The position numbers and the translations under genes were made by a program. Positions 13,694-26,968 of a stretch of 64,000 bases of DNA are shown in pieces. Location: contig NC_012876.2 in assembly GCF_000003195.3 (NCBI RefSeq), forward strand, positions 65,342,407 through 65,406,406, read 5' to 3'. Positions within the stretch are counted from its first letter, which is position 1. Every line of letters begins with the position of its first letter. Origin of the DNA: Sorghum bicolor (Eukaryota > Streptophyta > Magnoliopsida > Poales > Poaceae). Below the pieces are notes generated by a model. The model made no database searches, was not told where the DNA came from, and saw only the letters and a list, made by a program, of their open reading frames with translations.

Positions 13694-14830
13694 ACTGTAA
13701 TCTAGTATTATGAATTGAAAGCAGTATAGCTTCGATTTTGATTGTTCAGATCCACTGAGCACACAGGACAGCTGGAATGGCAAAGATTTACAGTGACGAC
13801 TGTGTGGGGTCATGCCATGGATTTATACTACAAAGAATGGAACATACATGTAAAAATACAGAGAATGAAATAAGAAAGTGTCATAGCCTTTTATGTTTTT
13901 TATAAGTTTCTGCATTTTAGAATCTCTATATAAAATCTTGGCCTGCTATATGCAATTAAGCAGCCCAGGTTCCCAGATTACAGTATGCCCAAATTACCTT
14001 ATCTTTCTGGGAAATACGTTGATTAATACAGTTAATGAGGAGATTGAAAGAACTTGTGTCAAGGTTCTCCAGAGAGCATATTTACAAGTTAATTATGTGT
14101 GTCTGTGATCTATGGAGCACTGGAATCCCCCACCATCTCAATAGGCCTAAGTAAAACCGCAAAAAGTATTTCATTGAAGTTCAAGGAAAACTACAGAGGT
14201 CCATGGAGGGCCAGTATGACACTGTCTGAAGAACCGGATTCACTTTCCTTTAGGTAATATGCAGTTTTCCTCGATGTTGCTGTGAAACCTGCAAATATGC
14301 CTAAAGTAAGTTGGATCTAGATTTTGTCTAAAACACTAGAAGTTCCAAGGACAACACAAATGAATACAATTACCACCTTTAAGAATTGTTCATTCTAATT
14401 TGCAGCTCCAACCATCAAGTTTTCAAAACTTGAGTCCTTTTCTTCTATCGCAAAGAATCCAGTGTCATCATTACAATAACCACTAAACTTGTCTGATTAG
14501 AGGACATGCTGGATTGTTGGAATTCCATTTTGCCGAGTTGAGGGCAAGTTTAGTTGTACAGCTAGCTTTGCCAGGCAAGCATAACCTTGCCCACGAAGGC
14601 GAGCAGCATTGGCTCATTCTTGTTAGCAAGGAAAATCTGGAAAGCACAGGCACCACCAAGGCAATGCTAACCAGGGAACCAAACTCTGATTCCACATGAA
14701 CCCCTTGCCCACCTAGGCGACCCAGTAACATGTAAAGAATCCAAACACGCCTGTACTCCAAAAAAAATGATCTTTGAACTCATAGGATACTGTGTAGAGT
14801 GGATGTTTCAAAAGGCATGAGCGCTTATGA
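13694..14830. other. Spacer between two convergent genes
   Basis: It should contain the 3' UTRs of the coiled-coil gene (+) and the PPR gene (-). At about 14500-14760 a moderately GC-rich block runs from ACATGCTGGATTGTTGGAATTCC to AATCCAAACACGCCTGTACTCC, with loosely inverted ends suggestive of a MITE. I saw no gene. Confidence 0.3.
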
Positions 14831-17180
14831 TTATGAAAAGTGACCACATTCTTGTGCCAGCTCTACCATTATATGAGCTTCATTGGTGACCATTCGCATA
14901 TGAAAGCTGATTTTTCTCAGCTCAGATATGATCTTTCTCATCTCTGGATGAGATGCATCTCCACCCACAAACATATGAACTTCATTTGCAATCTCAGTCC
15001 AACTGTATCCAGGTTGTTTCTTTACACCTCTTTCTTTCATCTGACCTCTTACTTGATTGACTTGACCCCACATGCCAGCAGCAGCATATATATTCGAAAG
15101 AATCACATAAGGACCTGAACTTTCAGAGTCTGACTGAACAAGCATCTTAGCAGCAAGTTCACCGAGCTGCACGTTACCATGCATCTGACATGCTCCAAGC
15201 AAAGAACCCCATACATTTTTCTCAGCTTCTAATGGCATATCTTTTATATAACTAGAAGCTTTCTCCAATTGTCCTGCTCGGCTCAATATATCCACAATAC
15301 AAGCGTAGTGTTCAGCTCTTGGGGATATGGCGTATTTAGATGACATCAGATCAAACAATTTCAAGCTGGCATCCACCTTGCCAACATGCCCGCATGCCGA
15401 TAATACACTAAGGAAGGTGATATCATCGGGAATAAGTCCAGTCATTTCCATCTCATGGAACAGTGCTATAACTTTCTGATATTTTCCATGTTGTGCATAT
15501 GCAGCAATTATTGTGTTCCAAGAAACAATATCCTTGGTTCTAAGATTGATGAAGACTAACTCTGACTCACCCACATTGCCGCATTTACTGTACATTGTCA
15601 TCAATGCATTAGAAAAAGAGATGCCCGATTCTAGCATTGCTTTGATGGCAATAGCATGTGTGGATTTTCCTTGTCTGAGCAAAGCAAGAGCAGAACAAGC
15701 TGTCAGGACTGCAATAAGAGTCGCATGATCTGGTTTTACACCTTCTCTGAACATTACAGCATGCAATCTCATGGCTTCTTCACCGTGTCCATTGTGAACA
15801 TATCCTGCAGAAATATGGAGAAGTGAACCGTGAGGGTTTCTACCATCGCATGATCACTGGCACAATTAATAAAAGAGATAGCTGCATGATCTTTATATCG
15901 TATTCTGTTTATTACTACAAATCCCCTTCTTTAACAAACCAAAAAAAAACACACATTGATAAGATTATGTGAATCACTGAATCAAGAAAAATATAGGTAT
16001 GAAACATGAGTTAAAAGCTTGAAATTCCACGGTTTGTCCAACGCGACTGTTGCATTCACCAAATATATCTTCTTTTTTTAATTAAAAACGAAAAGAAACT
16101 AAAGCATGAATGCACAAAAGTTAAAAATGTTAAGGTGTTCAAATAAAAAGGTCATTTGGCAATCATACACTTAAAGACCCCCAAGACAAGTTATAGCTTC
16201 AGAGTATTGCAACTGTTAGTCGGTGTACACTTTGTAAAGTGTAATTCACAAGAAGTTTATTGCACATAAACATTCTTCAAAGCTTATTATCTATCGTTTG
16301 AAGCAACTTGATGACACAAGTAGTTGAGGAATGAGGGTGGGCAGCCTCATCTACAGTTTGAACAAACCAAAATGAATTTGTAGGAAAGAAGATTCAACAT
16401 GTAGGACGTACCAGCAATCATGGTATTCCAGGAGATGACATCCTTGGCACGAATCCCATCAAACAGCCTCCTAGCGCTCTCCACATCCCCCTGTTTGCAG
16501 TATGAAGTGATCATCGCAGTGCACGCCACAACATTCTTCTCGGGCATCGCTTCAAACAATTTCGTTGCCTCGACAAACATGCCGTTCTCAACGTACCCAC
16601 TGATCATGGCGGCCCAAGACACCAAATTCCTATCTGGCATTGCGTCAAACACCTCCCGCGCCCTCGCCACCTCACCGCGCCGTGCGAGCCCGTCCACCAT
16701 GGTTGTGTACGACACCACGTTCCTCTTTGGCATTTCTCCGAACAGCCTGTCGGCGTCATCCGCTCGGCCGAGCCTGAGGAGCCCCGCGAGCATGGCGTTC
16801 CACGTGGCCACGTTGCGCTTCGGGGCGCCGGCGAAGTAGGCGGAGGCAGCGTCCAAGTCCCCGTGCGCGAGGCATCCGGCGATGATTGAGTTCCAGGAGA
16901 CGACGTCGCGGGAGGGCATGGCCTCGTCAAAGAGGCGGCGAGCGGCTGGGAGGTGGTGGCGGCCGGCGCGCCAGAGCGCGGTGAGGAGCGCGTTCCAGGA
17001 GACGACGTCACGGTGCGGCATGGCGTCGAACACCCGGCGCGCCGCGGCGACATCGCCCGCGCGGGCGAGGGCGCTGATGCGCTGGTTGTCGCGGAGGAGG
17101 CGGCGGGCGGCGAGGGAGGCGGAGCCACGGAGCGGGAGCATGCGGAGTTTGGAGGGGAGTGCAAACCGAATTCGAGTCAA
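14831..17180 (-). CDS. E-class pentatricopeptide repeat protein, two exons
   Basis: Exon 1 is 16412-17180 and exon 2 is 14831-15804, with a 607-bp GT-AG intron that splits the Gly codon of the motif IAG-YVHNGHGEEA. This gives about 580 residues if translation starts at 17180; the Met of MLPLRGSASL about 12 codons inside is an alternative. The body is a run of PPR units with typical DVVSWNALL, RNVATWNAML and KDIVSWNTIIAAY helices. It is followed by an E-type C terminus (PGYSWTEIANEVHMFVGGD, ASHPEMRKIISEL) and no DYW deaminase domain. Such proteins bind single-stranded organellar RNA one base per repeat, and E-class members serve in C-to-U editing with partner deaminases. The basic, Ala/Arg/Ser/Leu-rich N terminus fits a mitochondrial or plastid transit peptide. 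The start lies about 300 bp from the U-box gene stop, so its promoter is short or overlaps that gene's 3' region. Confidence 0.88.
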
Positions 17181-17483
17181 GTCAAATTGCCCCCAATTGA
17201 TTCAATTCACCCATTTAAATCGGCGTCCCTGATTTTTTTTTTTAAAATATGACGTGTCACGTCATTGATATGCAGATTTGCACAGAACGTGAAATAGCCA
17301 TGTCATGCAGCACCAAAAAAAAAAAAAGTTAGCCATTTCTTCTATCCTTCCTAGCAAGTACAGTAGCAAACACATGAGATATCTGTTGGGCGATGGCCGA
17401 TGGACAGATACACACTGACACACACCAAAATTTTCTATGCCCTGCCGAAAAACGTTGCGTTGTAAAAAAAAAAAAAGGTGAGA

Positions 17484-19599
17484 TCAGAGCTTTCGCGCGA
17501 GCTGGATGAGCGAGTTGGCTTTCCTCTGCGCCCTGCTGGTGCCGTTCTTGGCGATCTTGGAGAGGTCCTCGTGGAGGCCGAACCTGAGCCCGTGCACCAG
17601 CAGCGGCCTGTTGTTGGTGCCCAGCTCCAGCAGCACCGACAGCGCGCACTCCTTGTTCTTGGGCGTGCTGTTGCCGTCCTTGATGAGGCGCACCAGCTTC
17701 TCCACGAACGCCGTCGTCCCGATCTCGGCGCGGCACGCGGCGTGCGACGCCAGCAGCAGGAATATGGACAGCGCCTCGTCCACCATGCCGAGCGCCTTGT
17801 CGTCCATGACCTTGAGCAGCGCCGGCACGATGCCCGCCTGGGTGGCCCGGGCCTTGTTCTGCGGGCAGAGCACCAGGTTGAAGATGGCCGTGGCTGCGTC
17901 CTTCTTCCCGCGAGCGGTGCCGCTGCTCCGCAGCAGCTCCACCAGCGGGGCCAGCCCGCCCAGGCTCCCGATCGCCGCCTTGTTCTCGTCCAGCATGGAC
18001 AGGCTGAAGAGCGTCGCCGCCGAGTTCTCCTGCGCCTCCGGGGTGCCGTTCCGGAGGATCTCGATGACCAGCGGGATGGCGCCTCCCCTGGCGATGAGCA
18101 CCTTGTTCTTGTCGTCGATGGACAGGTTCAGCAGCGACGTCACCGTGTTCTCCTGCACCTTCTTGTCGGGGCAGGCCAGCAGGCCGATCAGCGCCGGGAT
18201 GCCGCCGGTGTCGGCGATCAGCGTCCGGTTCTCGGGGCACTCCTTGGAGAGCCTCCGGATCTTCTTGACGGCCTTGCGCTGCACGTCGGGGTGGATGGAC
18301 GACATGCCTTCCACCAGCGACGGGATGTCCTCCGCCTCCGCCTTGTGCTCCTCCGTCTCCCGCTTCTGCAGCTCCACCATGTGCTTGTCGCACCACTGCA
18401 GGATCAGGTTCTTGAGCGCGTAGTTGGGAGCCAGCGACAGGTGCGCCAATGGCTGCCGCGACTTGGGGCACGTCCTCTCCCCGCTGTCCAGCCACTTCTG
18501 GATGCTCCGCCGCTCGTACGTCTGCCCGCTGGCCACGATCACCGGGTCCGTCATGATCTCCAGCGTGATGGGGCACAGGAAGTCGTTGGGGATCATCAGG
18601 GAGGGGCACTTGTCCAAGCTTTTGGGCATGGACACCTCGCCGCCAAGGACGTCCTTCTCGTCCACGCCGGCGATCTCCTTGAACCGGTTGAGAAGGTCCA
18701 CCATCTGCCGGGTGCTGTCGGCGAGCTGCTGCTGCTGCTGCCCGCCGCTGCCGCTGTTATTGATGAGCTTCTTTATGGCCATCGTCTCTGCCCTCAGCTC
18801 CGCCAGTGACTGCAGCTCCAGCTTCTTGGCGAGCCTCTCCAGGATGGCCCTGTCAGCGTTCCTCTCCTCCTCCTTGTTCTGGAGCTGGAGGATCACCATC
18901 AGATCCATTGACAGCTCCATGTCTTGAGTGTCCGTTCGCTTCTTGCACCTCATCAGCTGCGCGTTCATAAGCTCCACCTAGAATACTCTGAATGAATTAA
19001 TGACAGAGATCGACACGTTCCTACACATGCTCATGCCAGCCTGAGGCGCGAGCTTATTATTACTACGTACTTGCTCCTTGACCTCATCGGAGATGGCGAG
19101 CTCGGCGTACGGCATCCCGTCCAGCGCGCTGTGCATCTTCTCGTACACGTCGCGGAACTTGGCCAGCACCGTCTCGCTCTCAAGCGCCTGAAATGAGATT
19201 GAGATGAGAGAGCATGATCGAGCATGCATGAACACGGCGTACGCATGCAGTGCGTGGATCGAATTAATTAAGTCGAACCAGGTAGATCTTGCTGCCGTCG
19301 TGGCACGATCTGAGCAGGCGTCTCGCGGTGGCGAGCGCGCGGCCGAGCAGGGCGAGGCGGCGGTAGGCGTCGTCGGTGAGCCGGGGCGCGGCTTCGCGGA
19401 GCTCCTCCAGGAGCGGGAGGACGAGCTGCAGCCAGCGGAGGAGGTTGGCACACTCCTTGCGCTGCGTGCGCCGGAACTCGGCGAAGGCGCGCGCCGAGTT
19501 CACGGTCACCAGGAGCTCCTCCACCAGGTCCTCGTCGTCCATCTCCCGCCCCACCGCGGGGTCGTCCGGGGACGACGGTGGCAACGTCGGTGGCGGCAT
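17484..19599 (-). CDS. PUB15-like: U-box / armadillo-repeat E3 ubiquitin ligase, three exons
   Basis: Exons 19279-19599, 19071-19187 and 17484-18977 are all in phase 0 with GT-AG introns and encode about 643 residues. Order: an N-terminal helical UND-type region (from about residue 20 to 230, with a poly-Gln patch), a U-box at about 274-348 (MIPNDFLCPITLEIMTDPVI, GQTYERRSIQKWL, CPKSRQPL), then armadillo repeats (PSLVEGMSS, NRTLIADTGGIPALIGLL, NKVLIARGGAIPLVIEIL, NKAAIGSLGGLAPLVELL) to the C terminus NSLIQLARKL. The U-box recruits E2 enzymes and the ARM repeats select substrates; plant relatives such as SPL11 and PUB12-15 act in immunity, cell death and flowering. Closest by eye is the PUB14/PUB15 group, from memory. 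The first Met is MPPPTLPPSSP. A TATA-like CTATACAT lies about 140 bp upstream on this strand. Confidence 0.93.
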
Positions 19600-22500
19600 G
19601 CGGCATCAAGCGATCCGGCGGGCCACCGGCGATAGATGCCCGGCCGTGTGCGAAATTCCAGGGAAGGACGATCGCAACGCAAGTGCTCCGAGGCGAGGCT
19701 CTGGGCCACACACACACGGCACAAGATAATGGACAATGCTATGTATAGTGCGCTGCCCCTTCCCATCCCTTGCATGCTGCAGCTGCCGAGCCAAAATATG
19801 ACATACCATTACCATCCCATCCCGGCCGCCCTCCATTTCTATTTCTCATTTTCTCCATCTACTAGGAAATGGAACAAGGCAGGCAAGCCCAAGAATAGTT
19901 ATACCTCCTCTAGTGTCGTAATTTTTACAATCACAGACCCCAAACATACATATAAAATGGATGAAATGCACCTACACTGCATGGATATCCATACCCTGAA
20001 ATCCATAGATGACCATGTCACCCTTCAAAAAAACTGAGACCTTTGGTATGGCTTCCAGTGCCGCTTCAGGAGTTGTTTTAGCACTTCACCAACCAAACAC
20101 GTTTCTATCAAACAGCTTCAGACAAAAGGTCTCGTAAATGGCAAAAAGTACTGCTGCCTGATTTATTTTGAGAGAAAAACGTTGCTGCATGGCTGACAGA
20201 TTCGGCTGATAAGCCCAAACGAATTATTAGAGCTGTTACACGCGGAAGGAGCTAAAAAAATAAGCTTCTCATAGCTTCCTCGATCTCGCGTGTGTAGGCC
20301 TCAGCACAGGCAAGAGTAGATTTGCCCCGGGTCGGTGCAGAGAGGGATGGCGCGAGGTTACGCTGCCGTCGATGCTCGGCTCCAGGCCAATGGGGGCGCG
20401 GGTGCCGGTACTCAACTAGAGATGCTTTTTAAGCCAAAGCAAAAATAAGCTACTTCATCGGTGAAGTAGAACTATGCCAAACAGGCCCTAAAGCCTATAG
20501 TTTTTGGACTGGGTAGGGGGACACTAGGATAAGCCACTGGACGTTCATCGTTGACCTAGGGAACTATAAGTTGCCTATGAGTTTCACCACAACTAGACCA
20601 AGGAGAACAAGATCCAAGGGCTGATAGGCTAGATCCAAACGAGGGTCGTGGACCATGTGAAGATGGTGCGAGCAAAGTTCAGTGGATCCATAGCTTGGGG
20701 CGAATAAGGGAAAAAGTAGCAACGAGACACGCTTTACTAGGTTAAGAGGATGAGCTTCACATGGAGCTAAGGAAGCAAATATTGCACATGTCGAATCAAA
20801 TTTGAGCATCGACCACTAGATCTGTCATTCCAATACATGCACGTGAGCATGAGGAAGGAAGGGGGAGGGCAGATCGAAGGAGGAGTAGGAGGGGGATGCA
20901 TATGCTCACCTCTTTACAACGGCAGCTCATATGGTGGCCGAAGGAAAAACTATGTGGTGATTTTTTTTTTGGCTGGAGGCTAGTATGACTCCTCGTGTCA
21001 CACAAAGAGATGCGTTATGGAGAGGCGGGGGCTTGACACAACCAACGGATACCATATCTAGCTAGGTGAATGTTGAACGCTAAGGTCCTAGTTGGATCAA
21101 CGAAAATAAATTAGCAACACTATGGTTCTGGTTGGATCAACTAAAATAAATTACTAGTTGCTTAAAAAATTAGAATTGACCTAAACAACTCAATTAAGCA
21201 TGCCTATTCGCTTGAGCTTATCATTCGAATCTGTCAATCATTCAGCAGTATTTTTTTCTCAAAACTGATCAGCCAACGATACTTTCTACCATAGTTTATT
21301 AGCCAAACAAACAAGGTGACCATCCGGCTTTTAAAAAGTTATTAGCCTTTTTTTAGGTAAATAAAAATTATTGCCGAACGAGGTCTAACAAAATTGGCTT
21401 ACATCATTACATGTGTGATGTAGCCATAGAACACATGGAAGAGACGAACCAGCACATCTAAATCCTGCCTGACCTGTCGTACTACTACGAACAAACCAGA
21501 CAAAACTTTGTTGAGAAATTAGAAACTATATAAAAGCAGTGGTGTTTGAGGATACCAAATAACACTCTGGAGAGCCATAAAAGGGAACTCCATATAGTAA
21601 GAGTATAATGTTTTTGACAAAGCTACGTACATGTACTACTACTAGTCCGTGGTACTATATACATATTGCTGCGTCGCTGGCACCGGCATGGCCGCATCCA
21701 TCCTACACCTACTACACGGTGTTTTGTCCATGATGGTCGTTTTCGGCCGTGTCAATTCTCTTGCATTCCGGGAGCGGCGAAATGACGCTCATGTCCTGCA
21801 AGTGCCACATGAGGCCATCAGCATGAGCAAGCGGGCAAATTGCGCCGGCGTCGCTCTCCGTCATAGCATGAGTCTCCCCACACCACACCCAGGTGGGTCC
21901 CTCTCCAACGGCAACATATGCTAAGCCAAGTTACAACACGACATCAATGACCAATAGGGACTCCTTTTTTTTTAATACAAGGACCAATAGGGGCTCGTAA
22001 AAGAAGAGGACAGGAAATTGCAAAAAAAATCAAATGGCGATTGGTCCATATATTCACGTATGGTATGGATACTGTATGTTATGTATCAATCAACGAAACG
22101 AAAACAGGGGGACGACCTCACTCGATTAACGCATCCACCTCAGCTTAGGCTTAGTTAGTGTTGCTAGGTTTGCAATGGCCAGCCCCCCTGTTGCTTCTGT
22201 CTGATCTGATCTGATCCTGGTCCACATCTCGTGGGTCCTGTGCTATTGATAAGCTTAAACATGGCTATGGATCTTTAGTCAGTATTAATGGTGTTTTATT
22301 TATAGATATTAAATATGTTGATGTAGCATCGTACTATTAAAGATAAAGGTAATAAAAGTTTCATGAGAGTAAAGAAAGTTTTATAGGGGATGAAACCCTT
22401 TTACACTGTCTCTAAAATATAGATGTATTGGAAACTGGTTCACGAAACCCCCACTAAGAATGATCTTATACTTGACGATAGCCTCAATTAGTGTACATGG

Positions 22501-23928
22501 TTGTACCCTCGTGCCTTCTAGTTTGTTCGCTTGATCTTATCGACCGAATCTATCAGCTACTCAACAGTGTTTTTCTCTCACGATAAATCAGCCAAGAGTA
22601 CTTTCTGTCATGGTACTTGCTTGACTCTCTTTTTTAAATACACTGTCATTAGCCTATAACTCATAAAATGTTAAGGGTTCGTTTGTGTATTTGGGAACGG
22701 GCCATTTCGGGCGTTGTTCCACCTGGACCGGATTGAAAACTGGACTAAAATGGCAAGGATCAAAACCTAGACCGATGCTGCGAGCCCAAAGTTTATTTAC
22801 AAATTCATGGACAATCCGTCATGCAGCCCTTGCATGAAATAGTTGAATCTCCAGACTATTTCAATATATATTATCAAATCCTAGACATTAGTCGAAACAA
22901 TATTTCATCTTGAGTTGGATTTTTCTTGGAGGTAGGGGCAAGTGCAGTTTGTTGAGCAATTTGGTTAACTCGGAATAATATAATTTTTGACGAGCCGCAA
23001 CACCATCTTACTTGTAGATTATCTTTAGGGGGACTTATTGGATCCTGGTCCCTACTACAGAAAGAGGAGGTTCACCAATTCACGAAGATGAGTTGGAGTA
23101 TAATTGAGACGATTACTATGAAGGTGTTTGCGAGACATAGTTCAAGATTTAGTAATAGAATTGCGTTTTAAATGTTGAGCTTGGGAACTTTTCCTTTCGT
23201 TTCTCCGAACCTTAACTTTGTGTTTGGGTTTATGTGGACCGCAATGTTGGTGTCTATAATAAAGAACAACTATATGCATTGAGGTTAGGATATTTCTAAT
23301 ATATATATTTTTTAAAAAGATAGTGGAAGTGTAGAACAAGAACCATGATCATCGTACTAGATTGCCTCCTCACTTTTGCCCATCTGGATCCACGCTAGAC
23401 CGATTTTTTCCCTTTTTAAGCTCTTTTTTTAAAAAAATTATGCTTACCTTAACCTAATTTTACTAGCCTGTCCTCTCTCTCTCTCTCTCTCTCCTGGCCC
23501 ACGACTTGCCTACTACGTCCCTAAGCCCCTTTCTAAGATCACAAAGCACAAAACCCCCTAGTATCAGAGGGCCCAGGCCTTCTACAATATGGTAGTGATA
23601 CCACAAAATATATAGGCCCCACACCGACATCAAACTAGCTGCAGTGTAAAAAAAAATGTTTGACACCGAAGCCATCTAAGATTGTCGGGATCCATGTCCA
23701 ATAAAATATCTCTCACTATCTTCTCTATCTGGTTCATTTCCACGAGGAAATATTCCCTTTCTCTTCCTCCTTTGATCCTCCTTGCTCTATAAATCTTTTC
23801 CTCGATCTCTCTCATCCAAATAAAGTCAACCCTGCTCTTCTAGATCCTGCTTCTCCATTCAATCTCAGAGCTGATCTCATCGCAGGCGTCGCCGTCAAGG
23901 CGGCGGCGGCTGCCGAGGCTGAGGTTGC
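19600..23928. other. Intergenic region with degenerate MITE fragments
   Basis: The first 250 bases should be the U-box gene promoter. Beyond that I see fragments of a MITE family with AATCTATCAGCTACTCAACAGTGTTTTTCTCTCAC-type sequence at about 21230-21310 and 22540-22620 (also at 47630-47720 and 55690-55790), and CT-repeats at about 23471-23492. There is no credible gene; open frames are short and lack domains. Confidence 0.35.
23471..23492. repeat. (CT)n microsatellite
   Basis: About 11 CT units in an uninterrupted run. Confidence 0.9.
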
Positions 23929-26900
23929 TGAAGGCCCTAGTTTGGTTTTGGATAATTGATGAAACCCTAGTACTAACCTCTGTACTAAGTGTGTGTAGAC
24001 TTAATGAGGTTGGTAAATGCCAAGTGATGAAGCAAGTGATGATCATGGTGATGATGGTGATGACCACAAGATGATCAAGTGCTCAACTTGGAAAAGAAGA
24101 AAGAGAAAAAACAAAACCCTATGGAGATCAAGGCAAAGGTATTGCTTAGGGTTTTGGTTTTGGTGATCAAGACACCATAGAGGGTGTGATCACATTGAGG
24201 ATAGATAGCCGTACTATAAAGAGGAGAATTCTTTGGCTAAGCGGTTATCAAGTGCCACTAGGTGTCATTGTTCATGTGAAGGCATTTAGAACCTAGTGAG
24301 CTAACTTAACTCCTTCGAAGAAAATGTTTGTGAAAATACTAACACACATGCACACTTGTTGGTTTACACTTGTGGTGTTGGCACACTTTGATTCGGCGCT
24401 TTCGAGAAAATGAAGTGCTTATTTTCTATTGCGCCGGTGGGAAAATTGGAGAAGTCGCGGGAGTGTTTCTCGCTGAGGAACACTCACCGGACGCTGGCTC
24501 AGAGGCACCAGACGCTGTGTGTGAGCGTCCGGTGTGCAGGCTGCCTGGCCCAGCTAGGTTAAGGCACCGGACGTTAGGCACCGGACGCTGGCTTGAGCGT
24601 CTGAAAGGTCCTAATATGGCTAGAGGGGGGGTGAATAGCCTATTTACAAATTCTACAAACTCACTAGAGCAAGAGGTTAGTAAATAACAAAGCGAAGCTT
24701 TTTGCTCTAGCTCTAATGGGGTGTTTGCAAGCCACCTATCCAACAATTCTAGTTGATATAATCACTAGGCACACAAGAGCTATGTCACTACTTACACTAG
24801 AAAGCTACCTAAAGTTTCTATACAAGTAAGTAAGCTACTCTAGTTTGCGGGAATGTAAAAGAGTGGATGAGATAATTATACCACCGAGTAGGGGATGAAC
24901 CAATCACCAATATAAACAACCAAGCACCGGGAGAATGCCAATCAAACACAATTGAGACACCGATTTTTCTCCCGAGGTTCACGTGCTTGCCGGCACGCTA
25001 CGTCCCCGTTGTGTCGACCAACACTTGGTGGTTCGGTGGCTAAGAGGTGTAGCACGAACCTCGTCCTCACTAGGACACCACAAGAACCTACCCACAAGTG
25101 AGGTAGCTCAATGACACGAGCAATCCACTAATGTTGCCTTTGGCTCTCCGCCGAGGTAGGCACAAACCTCTCACAATCACCGGGAGATGGCCACGAACAA
25201 TCACCAACTCGTGCCAATCCTCCTCCGCTGCTCCAAGCCGTCTAGGTGGCGGCAACCACCAAGAGTAACAAGAAAACCGCAGCCAAATCGATCCCCAAGT
25301 GCCACTAGATGCAATCACTCAAGCAAATGCACTTGGAATCACTCCCAATCTCACAAAGATGTTTAATCTATGAAGGAGATGAGTGGGAGGAGTTTGCTTA
25401 GGCTCACAAGGATGTCAAGTATGTTAGAATGCCAAGAGTCTAAGCCCCAAGCCGGCCAAACACGTATTTATAGCCCCTCAAACAAATAGAGCCGTTGACT
25501 CTTTCACTGGGCAAAACTCGGGGGCACCGGACGCTCACAGGGAGCCACCGGACGCTCAACACCCAGCGTCCGGTGCTCAGCTGACCGCCACGTGTCACTA
25601 GCCGTTTGAAGTCGACCGTTGCTGCCAACGGCCACTTCGCACGCGCGCCTGCACAGCACCACCGGACGATGGGCACCGGACGGTCCGGTGCTCACCGGAC
25701 TCGTGCGCAGAGAGTTTGTCAAACTCGCGACCTCACCGGACGGTCCGGTGCTCACCGGACTCGCGCGCAGAGAGGGTTGCAAAAACCCCTCACACCGGAC
25801 GCTAACCACCGGACGCTCTCAAAGTGCGTCCGGTGCTTAACCCTAGCAGGGTCAAGCTCACCGGACGCTGAGGCCAGCGTCCGGTGCCTCCGCACTCAGC
25901 GTTCGGTGAGTGTTTCTCAGTGAGAAAACACTCCCGCGACTTCTCTAAATTTCCCACCGGCGCAATAGAAAAAATACACTTATTTTTCTCAACGCGGCTG
26001 ACGTTGGAGCACCGGACGCTGGTGTTGAGCGTTTGGTGCCCCTTTAAGAGCGTCCGGTGACCCCGTGTTTTGCCCAGTGAAAGAGCCAACGGCTCTATTT
26101 GCTTGAGGTGCTATAAATACGTGTTTGGCCGGCTTGGGGCTCACTCTCTTGGCATTCTTGACTACTAGACATCCTTGTGAGCCTAAGCAAACACCTCCCA
26201 CTCATCTCCTTCATAGATTATACATCTTTGTGAGATTGGGAGTGATTCCAAGTGCATTTGATTGAGTGATTGCATCTAGTGGCACTTGGGGATCGTTCTA
26301 GCTGCGGTTTTCTTGTTACTCTTGGTGGTTGCCGCCACCTAGACGGCTTGGAGCAGCGGAGGAGGATTGGCACGAGTTGGTGATTGTTCGTGGCCATCTC
26401 CCGGTGATTGTGAGAGGTTTGTGCCTACCTCGGCGGAGTGCCAAAGGCAACATTAGTGGATTGCTCGTGTCATTGAGCTACCTCACTTGTGGGTAGGTTC
26501 TTGTGGTGTCCTAGTGAGGACGAGGTTCGTGCTACACCTCTTAGCCACCGAACCACCAAGTGTTGGTCGACACAACGGGGACGTAGCGTGCCGGCAAGCA
26601 CGTGAACCTCGGGAGAAAAATCGGTGTCTCAATTGTGTTTGATTGGCCTTCTCCCGGTGCTTGATTGTTTATATTGGTGATTGGTTCATCCCCTACACGG
26701 CGGTATAAATATCTCATCCTTTCCTTACTTACCGCAAACTAGTGTAATTAGTTTAGTTGCTTTTTTTTCCTTGTGTAGCTTAGTTCTTGTGTGGTTAGTG
26801 TTCTTAGCAACTAGAATTGTTGGGTAGGTGGCTTGCAAACACCCCTTTTAGAGCTAGAGCAAAAAGCTTCGCTTTGTTATTTACTAACCTCTTGTTCTAG

Positions 26901-26963
26901 TGTTTTTGTAGAATTTTTAAATAGGCTATTCACCCCCCCCTCTAGCCATATTAGGACCTTTCA
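23929..26963 (+). mobile_element. Solo-LTR-like element with GTTGC target duplication, internally inverted
   Basis: The element starts TGAAGGCCCTAGTTTGG and ends TTAGGACCTTTCA, so it has TG...CA ends. It is flanked by a perfect 5-bp direct repeat GTTGC (23924-23928 and 26964-26968), as in LTR retrotransposon integration. A CTATAAATA box near 26110 on the + strand lies downstream of CACCGGACGCT-type repeats, the expected U3 layout. Inside, at 24602, a second terminus of the same LTR (TGAAAGGTCCTAATATGG) begins in the opposite orientation. It runs to about 25992, producing long inverted arms. No polyprotein is present. The copy at 61111-63783 belongs to the same family. Confidence 0.75.
24602..26963. 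repeat. Long inverted repeat (two opposed LTR halves)
   Basis: The left arm from 24602 (TGAAAGGTCCTAATATGGCT) is the near-perfect inverse of the right arm ending at 26963 (AGCCATATTAGGACCTTTCA). The match continues for about 900 bases, including CACGTGCTTGCCGGCACGCT against its inverse near 26590 and AAGCCGGCCAAACACGTATT against its inverse near 26115. The remaining centre of roughly 500 bases is full of CACCGGACG repeats, so a transcript would form a very long hairpin. Confidence 0.85.
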
Positions 26964-26968
26964 GTTGC

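Noticed and set aside
17329..18809. Long alternative frames on both strands over the U-box exon
   Set aside because: Shadow frames caused by high GC at third codon positions; only the 17484-18977 frame shows U-box and ARM motifs.
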